Assembly: GCF_004116335.1 (NCBI RefSeq)
Contig: NZ_PDKN01000006.1
Span: forward strand, 62,001 to 126,000
DNA length: 64,000 bases
Source of the DNA: Candidatus Marinarcus aquaticus
Lineage (GTDB): Bacteria > Campylobacterota > Campylobacteria > Campylobacterales > Arcobacteraceae
Direction: 5' to 3'
Made by a program: the position numbers and the translations under genes. The notes under the pieces are model-generated. The model was not told the origin of the DNA. It was given only the letters and a program-made list of their open reading frames with translations, and did no database searches. The first letter of the stretch is position 1. Every line of letters starts with the position of its first letter. This document shows, one piece after another, positions 33,669 through 42,248 of the stretch.

Positions 33669-35666
33669 ATGATGAAAATAATTGGCTTATTACTGGTTTT
33701 ATCAGTATCTATCTTTGCACGTGTCAATGATACCATTGAAGCACTTCCTAATGTCCTTTTCACCTATGATAAACTTAAAAAAGAGCAAACCATTACCACC
33801 TTGCAAGTTGACTTTAATAAAGCCGTGGCTCATCTTGAAAAAGAGCAGTATGAAGAGGCCATTAAAATCTTTAAACAAACTGCTGGAATTTTGCGAATCC
33901 CATCCTTTTTAAATATAGGAATTGCTTACTACAAGCTCAATGATTATCACAATGCACAGGTCTATTTAAAGCAGATTTATAATGTTCAAGAGAGCATTTA
34001 TACACACACATATGCCTATATGAGTGCGGCATTTTATCTGTACAAAATCAATAATGAACAAAAATATTTAGAATCGATTACGCAAATAGCAAAAAAGAAA
34101 AAAAATCTCTCTGAGACCTCAAAACGTATGCTTGCAGATACGTTTATTCTTTTAAAAGAGTATGAAAAAGCCTTGAAAGTATTGGACTCGTTGCAGATTT
34201 CTTATGATTTAAAAAAGGCCCTTTTAAATATTAAACTTAAAGATTATAAAAAAGCAGAGGCTTTATTGGAACGAGCCTATAAAGATGAACTTGATGAAAA
34301 GAGAATAGATCAAATATTGTGGTTTATGATTTACAGAGATTTAAAAGATAATAATTTGACCAAATTGCAAGATCATTTGACCATTTTAGATGAACGAAAA
34401 CTGCGTTTTTTTGTCAATCAAGAGATGCCTCTTAAAATTGCATTTAATGAATATAAATATCTTAACAGTGAATACATGAAGTTCGTCACAGACTACTCTT
34501 TAAATCGTCAAGCGGACATGGTATTTTACTTTGCACCCTTTATTTTTTCTGATAATGAAGAGATTATTTATGACTCTTCGAAAGGGTTTATTTTTAACTC
34601 TAAACAGAATTTAGAGAGCCTTGAAAATATGGTACGTTATAATGCTAAATTTATCAATATTATTAAAGAAGATCCTATTGTACGAGTTCAAAAACTTAAA
34701 CATCTTATTCATAACCGTGACCAAAAATCCTATGTTTATTATAACTTAGCATTATCATATGCTCAAATACATGATTTTGTGAATGCCCATAAATTTTTTA
34801 CCAAAGCATATAAACTCAATCCAGGGAATAAGCTTTATGCAGTGATGACCTTAATCAGTGCACAACGTATTAATACAGTGGTAAAAGACAAAGAGTATAT
34901 TGTCAACTCGATTAACTCAAATCGAGGTTTATATAACTATTTTGGAAAGGAGTTGTATCGACTCTTTATTAATCCAAAGTTTAAAGTAAAAGATCATGCT
35001 GGAACCTACAAAAAGACTATTTTATATAACGCCATACACCTTTTAAGCAAACTGCATGACAAAAAGCCTATTAGTGAACATGAGCCTCTTTTTGTACTCA
35101 ATGCAAAAGATCCTTTGGTCTACTTAATGAGATTGGTCATTCGTAAAGAGGGTGAAAATAAGTATGCGTATATCTCTCGACTGCAAGATACGATTCCTTT
35201 AAATATTAACAATAATTTTTTAGATGGTTCTTTGATTATTACGGAATTTTATGTCGATATCTTAAAAGGATTGGCCCTGTTTGGAAAAGCCAGTTTTACC
35301 ATAGATAATTACTACTCTCCTTCATATTTGCGTACAAAAAGTATTGGCCTCATTCATGATGACAATGCTCAAGCAGCCATCAGTGTATTGGAATATTTGC
35401 AAAAGAAATATGAACTTCAAGATCGATTTACACTCTACTTAATCGTTGCAGCCTATTTGCAAAAAGGGGATTATGAAAATGCCTCTTTACAGCTGTCATA
35501 TATTAAAGCATTATTAAATGACACAGGTGCGAATTTTTTAAGTGGGGTACAACTCATACAAGAGTTGAAACTCAGCAGTGCAAAACAGATGTTTAATCAC
35601 CCCTATTATGATACTCTCATAGATTTTGATATTGAAGGACTCGACCGGTTCTTGGAGGGCTTATAA
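33669..35666 (+). CDS. Exported TPR-repeat protein (flagellar locus)
   Basis: 665 residues with a signal peptide at about 1-18 (MMKIIGLLLVLSVSIFARV), then helical repeats in TPR style: AVAHLEKEQYEEAIKIFKQ near 51, and AYYKLNDYHNAQVYLKQI near 87, and YNLALSYAQIHDFVNAHKFF near 358. No membrane helix after the signal, so it is periplasmic. In Campylobacter the TPR proteins PflA and PflB build a periplasmic scaffold for stators; similar location, export and repeat type make this a candidate analogue, not a proven homologue. The ATG pair at 33669/33672 has only a weak ribosome site. Confidence 0.8.
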   Translation: MMKIIGLLLVLSVSIFARVNDTIEALPNVLFTYDKLKKEQTITTLQVDFNKAVAHLEKEQYEEAIKIFKQTAGILRIPSFLNIGIAYYKLNDYHNAQVYLKQIYNVQESIYTHTYAYMSAAFYLYKINNEQKYLESITQIAKKKKNLSETSKRMLADTFILLKEYEKALKVLDSLQISYDLKKALLNIKLKDYKKAEALLERAYKDELDEKRIDQILWFMIYRDLKDNNLTKLQDHLTILDERKLRFFVNQEMPLKIAFNEYKYLNSEYMKFVTDYSLNRQADMVFYFAPFIFSDNEEIIYDSSKGFIFNSKQNLESLENMVRYNAKFINIIKEDPIVRVQKLKHLIHNRDQKSYVYYNLALSYAQIHDFVNAHKFFTKAYKLNPGNKLYAVMTLISAQRINTVVKDKEYIVNSINSNRGLYNYFGKELYRLFINPKFKVKDHAGTYKKTILYNAIHLLSKLHDKKPISEHEPLFVLNAKDPLVYLMRLVIRKEGENKYAYISRLQDTIPLNINNNFLDGSLIITEFYVDILKGLALFGKASFTIDNYYSPSYLRTKSIGLIHDDNAQAAISVLEYLQKKYELQDRFTLYLIVAAYLQKGDYENASLQLSYIKALLNDTGANFLSGVQLIQELKLSSAKQMFNHPYYDTLIDFDIEGLDRFLEGL

Positions 35667-35710
35667 ATCGAACTAAATTGAAACTTTTATGAAATTTAAA
35701 TTTTTTTTGG

Positions 35711-35716
35711 TATAAT
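35711..35716 (+). promoter_or_regulatory. -10 box for flaG
   Basis: TATAAT directly behind a T-run (ttttttttggtataat), 34 bases before the flaG ATG, which has the strong ribosome site aaggagg. Confidence 0.7.
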
Positions 35717-35749
35717 TAATGAAAGAATGTTTATGCCAAGGAGGCTATC

Positions 35750-36061
35750 ATGGAATTAGGTAGAATTGCAGAAATTGATCAATCTAAGGTTAATACCATT
35801 GAGAAAACACAAAAAGTTCGAGAGACGGATAATAATCAAAAAATTGATCCGAATGAGCAACACAAAAACACAAAAGCAAATGAAATTGTAACCGATACCA
35901 ATGAAGTTATCATCGATAATGTTCAGTTTGGATACAATAAAAGTTCACAAGACTTTTTTGTAAAAGTAACAAGAGGAAATGCAGAGTATAAGTACCCTAC
36001 AGAGGATATGATGAAAATTAAAGCACAACTTCTTGAAGCGATGAAAGCGGAACAAGAGTAA
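35750..36061 (+). CDS. flaG: FlaG family protein
   Basis: 103 residues. A polar, Asn/Thr/Gln-rich first half and a C-terminal beta part, VQFGYNKSSQDFFVKVTRGN, followed by YPTEDMMKIKAQLLEAM, which matches the FlaG plan (a strand pair, then I-P-P/T-E-x-x-x-K helix). FlaG proteins influence flagellar filament length in other bacteria. Here it precedes the switch and stator genes instead of fliD or flagellin genes. Its strong ribosome site suggests abundant synthesis. Confidence 0.72.
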   Translation: MELGRIAEIDQSKVNTIEKTQKVRETDNNQKIDPNEQHKNTKANEIVTDTNEVIIDNVQFGYNKSSQDFFVKVTRGNAEYKYPTEDMMKIKAQLLEAMKAEQE

Positions 36062-36086
36062 CAAATTAAAATAAAAGGTTTCATTT

Positions 36087-37001
36087 TTGCCATCTGATAT
36101 ATCAAATATTATTAAAGAAGAGTTATCAAACACTCTGGAACAATTATTGTCTAAAAAAACTTCAGTCAGTGGAACATCAAAACTTGAATCAAATGAATTT
36201 GAAGGTTCTCAGGCGATTGAAGCCAATGTAAAGTTTGAGTTTAAAAATCTTACCACCAATTGGATTTTTTATATACCTACCATAACAGCAACTAAGTTTG
36301 AGTACTTTATGCTCGGTGGTATGGGTGAATTAAAAGAACACATCGATGATGAAGTTGCAGATGCAGTCAATGAGATTGTATCGAATATTTGTGGAAGCAT
36401 CAGTACCTCAGTAAATGCACAAGGATATGAAGATTTAGGAAGTGTAAAATTTGAATCAGGTGGAAGCGAAATTGTCAATACGGATAAATTTGCCCAAATA
36501 AAAAATCTTTATAAAATCAGTGTGACCATGGATGAAGACGATATTCCAGTGGTCATTGCATTTGATGATATTATTTTACCATATGTCTATGAAATCAGTG
36601 GCGTTGCACCTTCACAAGCTTCACCTCAAGCAACTGTCAGTGGTACCGTTGCGCCTGCAATGTCTTCTTCAAGCAATCCTTCTATGAATGATGATGCTGC
36701 AGGTCTTCTGTCTCTTTTAGGGGAAGACTCTATTACCAACTTAAAACTTCTGTTTGATATTAAATTGAAACTGAGTGTTCGATTGGGAAGTAAAAATTTT
36801 CTGCTCAAAGATATTTTAAGGTGGGATATTGGAGAGATCATTGAACTTGAACAGATGGTGAATGAGCCTTTGGAGATTTTAGTTAATGGGATTAAAATTG
36901 GTGAAGGTGAAGCTGTTATTGTTGAAGGTAAATTCGGTCTGAAAGTAAAAAACATTGGAAGTGAACAATCACGACTTACTTCAATGGGATTAGGTAGCTA
37001 A
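36087..37001 (+). CDS. fliY: Flagellar motor switch protein FliY
   Basis: 304-aa C-ring protein: an N-terminal CheC/FliM-like half (about 1-175) and a C-terminal SpoA domain (about 228-295, with LRWDIGEIIELEQMVNEPLE and VNGIKIGEGEAVIVEGKFGL). The CheC active-site block is DAVNEIVSNICGS near 94: aligned to the D-x-x-x-E-x-x-N pattern, the Asn position is Ser and Asn is one place later, so phosphatase activity may be weak or absent. Start is TTG behind aaaagg. motA follows in 3 bases. FliM was considered, but the Pro/Ser linker and SpoA layout fit FliY. Confidence 0.87.
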   Translation: MPSDISNIIKEELSNTLEQLLSKKTSVSGTSKLESNEFEGSQAIEANVKFEFKNLTTNWIFYIPTITATKFEYFMLGGMGELKEHIDDEVADAVNEIVSNICGSISTSVNAQGYEDLGSVKFESGGSEIVNTDKFAQIKNLYKISVTMDEDDIPVVIAFDDIILPYVYEISGVAPSQASPQATVSGTVAPAMSSSSNPSMNDDAAGLLSLLGEDSITNLKLLFDIKLKLSVRLGSKNFLLKDILRWDIGEIIELEQMVNEPLEILVNGIKIGEGEAVIVEGKFGLKVKNIGSEQSRLTSMGLGS

Positions 37002-37004
37002 GTC

Positions 37005-37760
37005 ATGGATAAAGGTACGGTTCTAGGACTCGCAGCTGGTTGGGGATTTGTTTGCTTTGCTATTTTATTAGGTGGGGTTGGATTTGGTCCTTATATAGAT
37101 ATTCCCTCTGTTTTAATTGTATTGGGAGGAACGATTTCCGTTACCAGTGGTCAATTTGAAGGAAATGAGTTAAAACGAATTGGACCAGCTCTTAAAGTTG
37201 CAATGAATAAAGTATCTGTAGAAGAGCAACCAGAGTTGATTGAAAAAATCATCTTTTATGCAACAGAGATTAAGAAACATGGTGTGATGCACGTTGAACA
37301 AAAAGTTTTAGAAGAACCTAATCCCTTCTTTAGAGAAGCATTTCAATTGCTTGTAGATGGAATTAAACCTGAAGTATTGGTGCCTTTACTTGAAACCAAA
37401 CTGGAGTTTATGGCTAAACGACATGAACGTATGCTGAAACTCTTTACCAATGTTGGCGGTACGGCAGGTTCAATGGGGATGATTGGTACCTTAATTGGTC
37501 TGGTTGCGATGCTTGCAAACTTATCAGACCCAGCTTCGGTTGGTCCCGCCATGGCAGTTGCATTAATTACGACGCTGTATGGTGCTTTAATAGGTACACT
37601 TTTTGCGGGGATTATTGAAAGTAAACTCAATGAAAAAAACAGTGTTGAGATTACTTCATGTGAGATTATCATTGTAGGAACTTCAATGATAGCAGCTGAA
37701 GAGTCCATTGGTAATATTAAAATGAGATTGAACGCCATCTTAGTTGATGGGATAGAGTAA
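37005..37760 (+). CDS. motA: Flagellar stator protein MotA/PomA
   Basis: Inner-membrane ion-channel subunit with four membrane helices (about 7-25, 34-50, 150-172, 183-205). The short 251-aa form and the helix sequence NVGGTAGSMGMIGTLIGLVAML followed by GPAMAVALITTLYGAL are of the PomA-type branch. The cytoplasmic loop between helices 2 and 3 (about 60-148) contains charged residues that face FliG. The coupling ion (H+ or Na+) cannot be decided from sequence alone. It lies between fliY and motB. Confidence 0.95.
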   Translation: MDKGTVLGLAAGWGFVCFAILLGGVGFGPYIDIPSVLIVLGGTISVTSGQFEGNELKRIGPALKVAMNKVSVEEQPELIEKIIFYATEIKKHGVMHVEQKVLEEPNPFFREAFQLLVDGIKPEVLVPLLETKLEFMAKRHERMLKLFTNVGGTAGSMGMIGTLIGLVAMLANLSDPASVGPAMAVALITTLYGALIGTLFAGIIESKLNEKNSVEITSCEIIIVGTSMIAAEESIGNIKMRLNAILVDGIE

Positions 37761-37768
37761 GTTTTATT

Positions 37769-38539
37769 ATGGCTGATAAAAAATGTCCAGAATGTCCAAA
37801 GTGTTTACCCGGATGGTTGGTCCAGTTTGGTGACTTAATGTCACTGCTTTTGACATTTTTTATTCTTCTGCTTTCGATGTCGATTATGGACACCAAGAAG
37901 GTGGAAGAGTATTTTACAATTATGAAAAAAGCGATGGGGTTTTTAGCGGATAATGATACGGTGGTTGATCATTCAGAAAAACACTCTGATAGTCCCATTG
38001 CTGTTGAAAATCGTGATATTCCTGAATCCAGTGATAATCAAGAGATTATTGAAGAGGTTGAGGAGATTATTCGAGTTGCCAATGACGCTTCCGAACAGTT
38101 TGAAACGGTACAACTCATACAAGGGAAAAATGAGTTTGTCTTGGATATTCCCTCAACACTGATGTTTGAAGAGGGTGAATATAATGTGAGTAAACCTGAA
38201 GCCAAAGCCTTTATACAAAAAATTGCACGAGTAGTACGCACCATGCCCAATATTTATAACATTGAAATCATGGGGCACACCGCACGAAACATCTACGTCA
38301 GTGATACGATACCTCGTGACAATTGGGATTTATCAGCACTTCGAGCGGTTTCTGTGGTCAAAGAGTTGATTAAAAACCGAATAGACCCAGCTTCGCTAAA
38401 AGTCTCTGCGTTTGCATCGTATAAACCAAAAAGCGATAACCCAGTAGAGAATAGACGTGTAGAGATGCGTTTCTATGCACAACAAAGCAATGACAATATA
38501 TTAGAAGAGGAAAACTTCTTCGATAGGATTGAACAATGA
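37769..38539 (+). CDS. motB: Flagellar stator protein MotB/PomB
   Basis: Peptidoglycan-anchored stator subunit. The critical ion-binding Asp is Asp22 in LVQFGDLMSLLLTFFILLL; the single membrane helix is about 20-40, with the plug region next to it. The OmpA-like peptidoglycan-binding domain is at about 120-245 (NIEIMGHTARN, LSALRAVSVVKEL, NRRVEMRF). The cytosolic N-terminus holds three closely spaced Cys (Cys6, Cys9, Cys12: CPECPKC). 256 aa. It overlaps flgJ by ATGA. Confidence 0.95.
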   Translation: MADKKCPECPKCLPGWLVQFGDLMSLLLTFFILLLSMSIMDTKKVEEYFTIMKKAMGFLADNDTVVDHSEKHSDSPIAVENRDIPESSDNQEIIEEVEEIIRVANDASEQFETVQLIQGKNEFVLDIPSTLMFEEGEYNVSKPEAKAFIQKIARVVRTMPNIYNIEIMGHTARNIYVSDTIPRDNWDLSALRAVSVVKELIKNRIDPASLKVSAFASYKPKSDNPVENRRVEMRFYAQQSNDNILEEENFFDRIEQ

Positions 38540-38829
38540 ACATAGATAATACTTTTGTGAATGCAACAAAACTTCAAGGAAATGATCTAAAAAGTTTAAA
38601 TGTGCACAATGCCCAAGATGCGAGTTTAAAAAAAGTATGTGATGATTTTGAATCGTTTTTTACTCAACAACTGTTGGATATATCTTTAAAATCAAGTAAT
38701 ATTGCAGGTGAGGGTACGGGTTCTGAAATTATTAAAGGGATGTATACTGAAGCCATTTCAAAAGGTTCTTCTGGAACGTTTGGTATCAGTGATATGCTCT
38801 ATAACTTCTTAAGTGAGAATAACAAATGA
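38536..38829 (+). CDS. flgJ: FlgJ-like rod-binding protein
   Basis: 97 residues matching only the N-terminal rod-binding domain of FlgJ: KKVCDDFESFFTQQLLDISL followed by GSEIIKGMYTEAISK and GTFGISDMLYNFL, in place of the usual F-E-x-x-F-x-x-x-x-L-x-x-M and A-x-x-G-x-G-I-x-x-x-L. The muramidase domain of gamma-proteobacterial FlgJ is missing, as usual outside that group, so another enzyme must open the wall for the rod. Overlaps motB and the next gene by ATGA. Confidence 0.85.
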   Translation: MNIDNTFVNATKLQGNDLKSLNVHNAQDASLKKVCDDFESFFTQQLLDISLKSSNIAGEGTGSEIIKGMYTEAISKGSSGTFGISDMLYNFLSENNK

Positions 38830-39203
38830 TAGAACAAACAATAGAAAAAATGGTTACATTGATTGAAGTGTTAAAACAGGCGATAAAAGATGACATTGAA
38901 GATATAAAATTGGCCAATCATGAAAAACTTTTAGAGAGAAATGAGGTCAAACAACAATACATGGAAGAGATTGTTGAACTTAAAAGTGATCTCAATCAAC
39001 AACTTGTAAGTGCAATGAAAAGTGGTGTGGATGTGAATATTTACAGAGACCAAGTCAATGACTTAGAGAATCAACTCAAAGAGTTGTATGCCCTTAATGG
39101 AAAACTCGCTTCCATTGTATTGCCTGTTAAACAGATGTATAAAGAGATTGTGGATGAACTTTCAGCACAAACAGGGGGGAATGTCTTTGAAATTAAAGCT
39201 TAG
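38826..39203 (+). CDS. flgN: FlgN-like flagellar export chaperone
   Basis: 125 residues, all helical and coiled, with no membrane segment. The N-terminal half contains ALLxxE-like heptads (LLERNEVKQQYMEEIVEL near 37), the character of FlgN, the chaperone for hook-filament junction proteins FlgK and FlgL. Position after flgJ agrees with flgJ-flgN neighbours in other Campylobacterota. The family call is by shape and place, since FlgN is poorly conserved. Confidence 0.65.
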   Translation: MIEQTIEKMVTLIEVLKQAIKDDIEDIKLANHEKLLERNEVKQQYMEEIVELKSDLNQQLVSAMKSGVDVNIYRDQVNDLENQLKELYALNGKLASIVLPVKQMYKEIVDELSAQTGGNVFEIKA

Positions 39204-39585
39204 TTTCTGTATGGTTGCGCTTTTGAGTATCAATGCATGGGCATTTGATCTTTTAATTGCAAAAAATAACATGGACTATAAAGCAAAAGTTTCTTTACAA
39301 GATTTGCAAGTAAAAAAGGTTGCAACGGCTTATAATCGCTGTGTCCCTTTGAGTTTAGAAAAGCTAAATAAAAATACCTATGTGACCACACACTATGTCA
39401 TTAAAGGAAGCGTTATTTGTACCAAAGACGTTGAAATCTATAAACGTGAATCGGTGGTGTTTGATTTTGGTGGTTTACAAATTGAACAAGAGGGAAAATT
39501 GATTTATGAAAATGACAAATACATACGAATAAAAAAGAATGACGGACAGATTGAAAAAATATATAAAGATGGAAGACTAAAATGA
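39181..39585 (+). CDS. Exported short FlgA/SAF-like protein
   Basis: About 134 residues with a signal peptide (KLKLSFCMVALLSINAWAF). The mature part has HYVIKGSVICTKDVEIYKRE and FGGLQIEQEGKLIYENDKY, then IRIKKNDGQIEKIYKDGRL. This follows the order of the FlgA SAF domain (R-x-I-x-x-G-x-x-I/L-x-x-x-D-V, then a G-L-x-I strand, then I-x-V-x-N-x-x-S/D-G-x-x-x-x-G-x-V). FlgA is the periplasmic P-ring chaperone; this version would be minimal. Start ATG at 39181 or TTG at 39187; the ggggga before them fits the TTG a little better. It overlaps flgN and flhF. Confidence 0.55.
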   Translation: MSLKLKLSFCMVALLSINAWAFDLLIAKNNMDYKAKVSLQDLQVKKVATAYNRCVPLSLEKLNKNTYVTTHYVIKGSVICTKDVEIYKRESVVFDFGGLQIEQEGKLIYENDKYIRIKKNDGQIEKIYKDGRLK

Positions 39586-40724
39586 ATATGCTCTCTTTTC
39601 TAGGAGAAACTCCCACGATTGCTTTGCAAAACGCTCAAAAAGAGTGTGGAGAAGATGCGATTGTTATCTCAACGAAAAAAATATCGGATGCGTCTGATTC
39701 AAACAGTAATATGTATGAAGTAATCGTTGCGATTGAAGGAGAGAAACAACAACCCTTTAAACGAAAAATTGTAGCCAAAGACCCTAAAAAAGATACGCAA
39801 TTTAAGGCACAATTTTATGACTTTAAAGAAGAGATTCTTAAGATGCAAGATGCCATTGCACAGGTTCAAAAAACCATTTGGGATCCTAAAAGTCAGCTTT
39901 ATGATTTAACCATACCTCCAGAATTTGTTGATATTTATTCCCTATTTGAGCAAAATGAGTTTGACCAAGAGATGACCTATACCATTATGAAAAAAACTAT
40001 CAAGCAACTTCCTGTTGCAATGAAGTCAAACCCTAAAAAAATCAATGATTTCTTTAAACTGATTTTACGACGAATCATTCCTATTAAAAAAGAGGAACCG
40101 TTAAGAAGGCATCAGAGAAAAATCGTGATGATGGTAGGTCCAACGGGTGTAGGAAAAACAACAACCATCGCAAAACTGGCAGCTCGATATGCGTATAAAA
40201 TGAGTGCCAATTATAAAGTTGGAATTGTCACACTTGACTCCTTTAGAGTGGGGGCCATTGAACAACTTCAAGCGTATACCAATATCATGCGATTGCCTTT
40301 AGAAGTGGTGAAGAAACCAGAAGATTTAATTGAAGCGTTGTTGCGATTAAAAGATTGTAACTACATTTTTATTGATACAGCTGGAAGCAGTCAGTATGAT
40401 GTGGATAAAATTGAACTCATCAATGAGTATCAAATAAAAGTCGATGAACTGCCTATAGAGAAGACTTTAGTGTTGCCAGCGAATGTAAAACAGACCGATT
40501 TACAAGAGATTTATAACAACTATTCTCGTTTGGGTATTAATTATTTAACGTTTACGAAATTGGACGAAACACGAAGTTTTGGAAACCTGATCTCTTTTTC
40601 TCACAAAACAAAGAAATCGATCACTTATTTCTCTGTGGGACAGAATGTTCCAGATGACTTAATTGTCTCAGATGCTATGTTTTTAATTGACTGTTTTATG
40701 AACCGAAATTGTCCTAGGAGATAG
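39582..40724 (+). CDS. flhF: Flagellar biosynthesis GTPase FlhF
   Basis: SRP-type GTPase that sets flagellar pole and start of assembly. The N-terminal part (about 1-90) has the FlhF opening ALQNAQKECGEDAIVISTKK. The GTPase domain has P-loop VGPTGVGKTTTIAKLA near 185, TLDSFRVGAIEQLQAY near 218, DTAGSSQYD near 267 and TKLDET near 330. 380 aa. It overlaps the previous gene by ATGA and flhG starts 3 bases later; flhF-flhG pairing is standard for polar flagellates. Confidence 0.95.
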   Translation: MNMLSFLGETPTIALQNAQKECGEDAIVISTKKISDASDSNSNMYEVIVAIEGEKQQPFKRKIVAKDPKKDTQFKAQFYDFKEEILKMQDAIAQVQKTIWDPKSQLYDLTIPPEFVDIYSLFEQNEFDQEMTYTIMKKTIKQLPVAMKSNPKKINDFFKLILRRIIPIKKEEPLRRHQRKIVMMVGPTGVGKTTTIAKLAARYAYKMSANYKVGIVTLDSFRVGAIEQLQAYTNIMRLPLEVVKKPEDLIEALLRLKDCNYIFIDTAGSSQYDVDKIELINEYQIKVDELPIEKTLVLPANVKQTDLQEIYNNYSRLGINYLTFTKLDETRSFGNLISFSHKTKKSITYFSVGQNVPDDLIVSDAMFLIDCFMNRNCPRR

Positions 40725-40727
40725 TGC

Positions 40728-41558
40728 GTGTTTGATGCTATTTCGACACAAGCGCATAAGCTTGTCTCCATGACAAAAGAGGGCGTACAATATGGTTCTT
40801 CTAAAAGTAAACTGCTGACCATTACCTCTGGAAAAGGTGGGGTTGGAAAATCCACTTTCACTGCTAATATTGCCTATTTGCTCTCTAAAAGAGGGTATAA
40901 AGTTGCCGTTATTGATGCGGATATTGGATTGGCAAATATGCAAGTTTTGTTTAATGTACGTCCTGTACATACAATTTTTGATTATATTGAGGCCAAAGCT
41001 GAACTTAGTGATGTCATCATGCAAACGCCATACTACAATGTTTATTTGCTTGCAGGCAAAAGCGGCTACAGTTATGCGAATCACTCTAATTCTTTTGTAC
41101 TGACTCGAGTAGTAAGCGATGTGGTTGCTTTAAATGAATTTGATTATGTTTTGATTGACACGGGTGCTGGTTTGAATGATTATGTCAAAGAATTCTTAAA
41201 AATTTCAGACAATATTTTGGCTTTAACCACAACAGATCCAAGTGCACTTACAGATGTCTATGCTTTAATGAAAATGCTGTCCAAAGATAAAAATTCGCTT
41301 ATGTTATGCTTTAATCACACAAAAACGGCCAAAATTGGATTTTCAATTGCAAAATCTTTGGAGAATTTGGCCAAAAAAAATAGGCTAAATACCAATTTTA
41401 TGTTAGAATATATAGGTAATGTATCGTCATCTAGTACAATTTCTACGACAGGAAGATTGAGAAAACTCTTTGCATATGAGTTTGAAAATGAGACTGTAAC
41501 AACAGAATTGGAAATGGTGATTGATGAAGTATTAAAAAAAATGAATGGTGGATTGTAA
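40728..41558 (+). CDS. flhG: MinD-like ATPase FlhG (YlxH)
   Basis: Controls flagellar number together with FlhF. The deviant Walker A ITSGKGGVGKSTFTANIAYL is at about residues 29-48, followed by DADIGLANMQVLF near 63 and DTGAGLNDYVKEFLKISD near 145. The C-terminal amphipathic membrane-binding helix is plausible (last 20 residues). 276 aa. Starts at GTG. In C. jejuni FlhG also influences cell division site choice; the same is possible here. Confidence 0.94.
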   Translation: MFDAISTQAHKLVSMTKEGVQYGSSKSKLLTITSGKGGVGKSTFTANIAYLLSKRGYKVAVIDADIGLANMQVLFNVRPVHTIFDYIEAKAELSDVIMQTPYYNVYLLAGKSGYSYANHSNSFVLTRVVSDVVALNEFDYVLIDTGAGLNDYVKEFLKISDNILALTTTDPSALTDVYALMKMLSKDKNSLMLCFNHTKTAKIGFSIAKSLENLAKKNRLNTNFMLEYIGNVSSSSTISTTGRLRKLFAYEFENETVTTELEMVIDEVLKKMNGGL

Positions 41559-41616
41559 AAGTGAACAAACAAATCAATTCAATTGCTTATGATACTTTTT
41601 GTCAAAAAGGGTTAAC

Positions 41617-41925
41617 TTGGTAATTGAGAAGTTTTCACAAAATATTATTAACAGTGGCATACTAAGACTCTATATTGCGACGGGTTTTTTTGGTTCATTG
41701 ATTTTTTTTGTGATAAATGCTGATTTGTTTACCCCCATTGAAATGATGTTTGGTATTGTAGCAGTTACGGTTGTGTTAAAAGGCATAGCAAATATTATGT
41801 TGGCATTGCTGGTTGGTTTATTCAGTTTGGATAATAAACGCGATGAGTTAGAGTTTAAACACAATACCGACAAAATTGATTCACTTTTAGCCGATTTAAC
41901 GATTCAAGAATCATCGGCAAACTAG
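41617..41925 (+). CDS. Small two-helix membrane protein
   Basis: Not recognised. About 102 residues with two membrane helices (ATGFFGSLIFFVINADLF and IVAVTVVLKGIANIMLALLV) and a charged C-terminal tail. Start uncertain: TTG at 41617 has aaaaaggg at proper distance; TTG at 41599 would add six residues. It sits between flhG and fliE in the flagellar locus. FlhG genes are often followed by the sigma28 gene fliA and fliM; neither is here. A role in motor or stator assembly is pure position-based inference. Confidence 0.65.
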   Translation: MVIEKFSQNIINSGILRLYIATGFFGSLIFFVINADLFTPIEMMFGIVAVTVVLKGIANIMLALLVGLFSLDNKRDELEFKHNTDKIDSLLADLTIQESSAN

Positions 41926-41939
41926 TCAAAGGAGCTTAA

Positions 41940-42239
41940 ATGAATATCACCGACGTATCAAACAGTTTAAACTTAGGTAATAACGTCCAAAAACAAAACA
42001 CCTCAGGAAAAGTTGCAGGTGATTCTTTTGAAAATATTTTAAAAAATGCAATTTCGGATGTGAACCAATCACAAGTTCAAGCATATGATGCCATGGAAGG
42101 CATTGCCACAGGTAAGGTGAAAAACTTACAAGAGGCTGTTCAGAAAATTGAAGAAGCAGAATTGAGTTTGAGACTCTCTTTAGAGGTAAAGAATAAAGCA
42201 ATCAGTGCCTATAAAGAAGTGATGAGAATTCAGGTTTAA
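41940..42239 (+). CDS. fliE: Flagellar hook-basal body protein FliE
   Basis: Links the MS ring to the rod. 99 residues with DSFENILKNAISDVNQSQVQ and AVQKIEEAELSLRLSLEVKN and the terminal KAISAYKEVMRIQV, which is the FliE signature (A-Y-x-E-I-M-x-M-x-V). aaaggag before the ATG. Directly upstream of flgC, a common pair. Confidence 0.95.
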   Translation: MNITDVSNSLNLGNNVQKQNTSGKVAGDSFENILKNAISDVNQSQVQAYDAMEGIATGKVKNLQEAVQKIEEAELSLRLSLEVKNKAISAYKEVMRIQV

Positions 42240-42248
42240 TAAGGATTT

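Noticed and set aside
36087-37001. Reading the SpoA protein as FliM
   Set aside because: The N-terminal CheY-binding peptide of FliM is missing and a Pro/Ser linker precedes the SpoA domain, which fits FliY.
39088-39180. Longer start for the FlgA-like gene
   Set aside because: It would place 31 polar residues before a good signal peptide and run fully inside flgN; ATG 39181 or TTG 39187 has the ribosome site.
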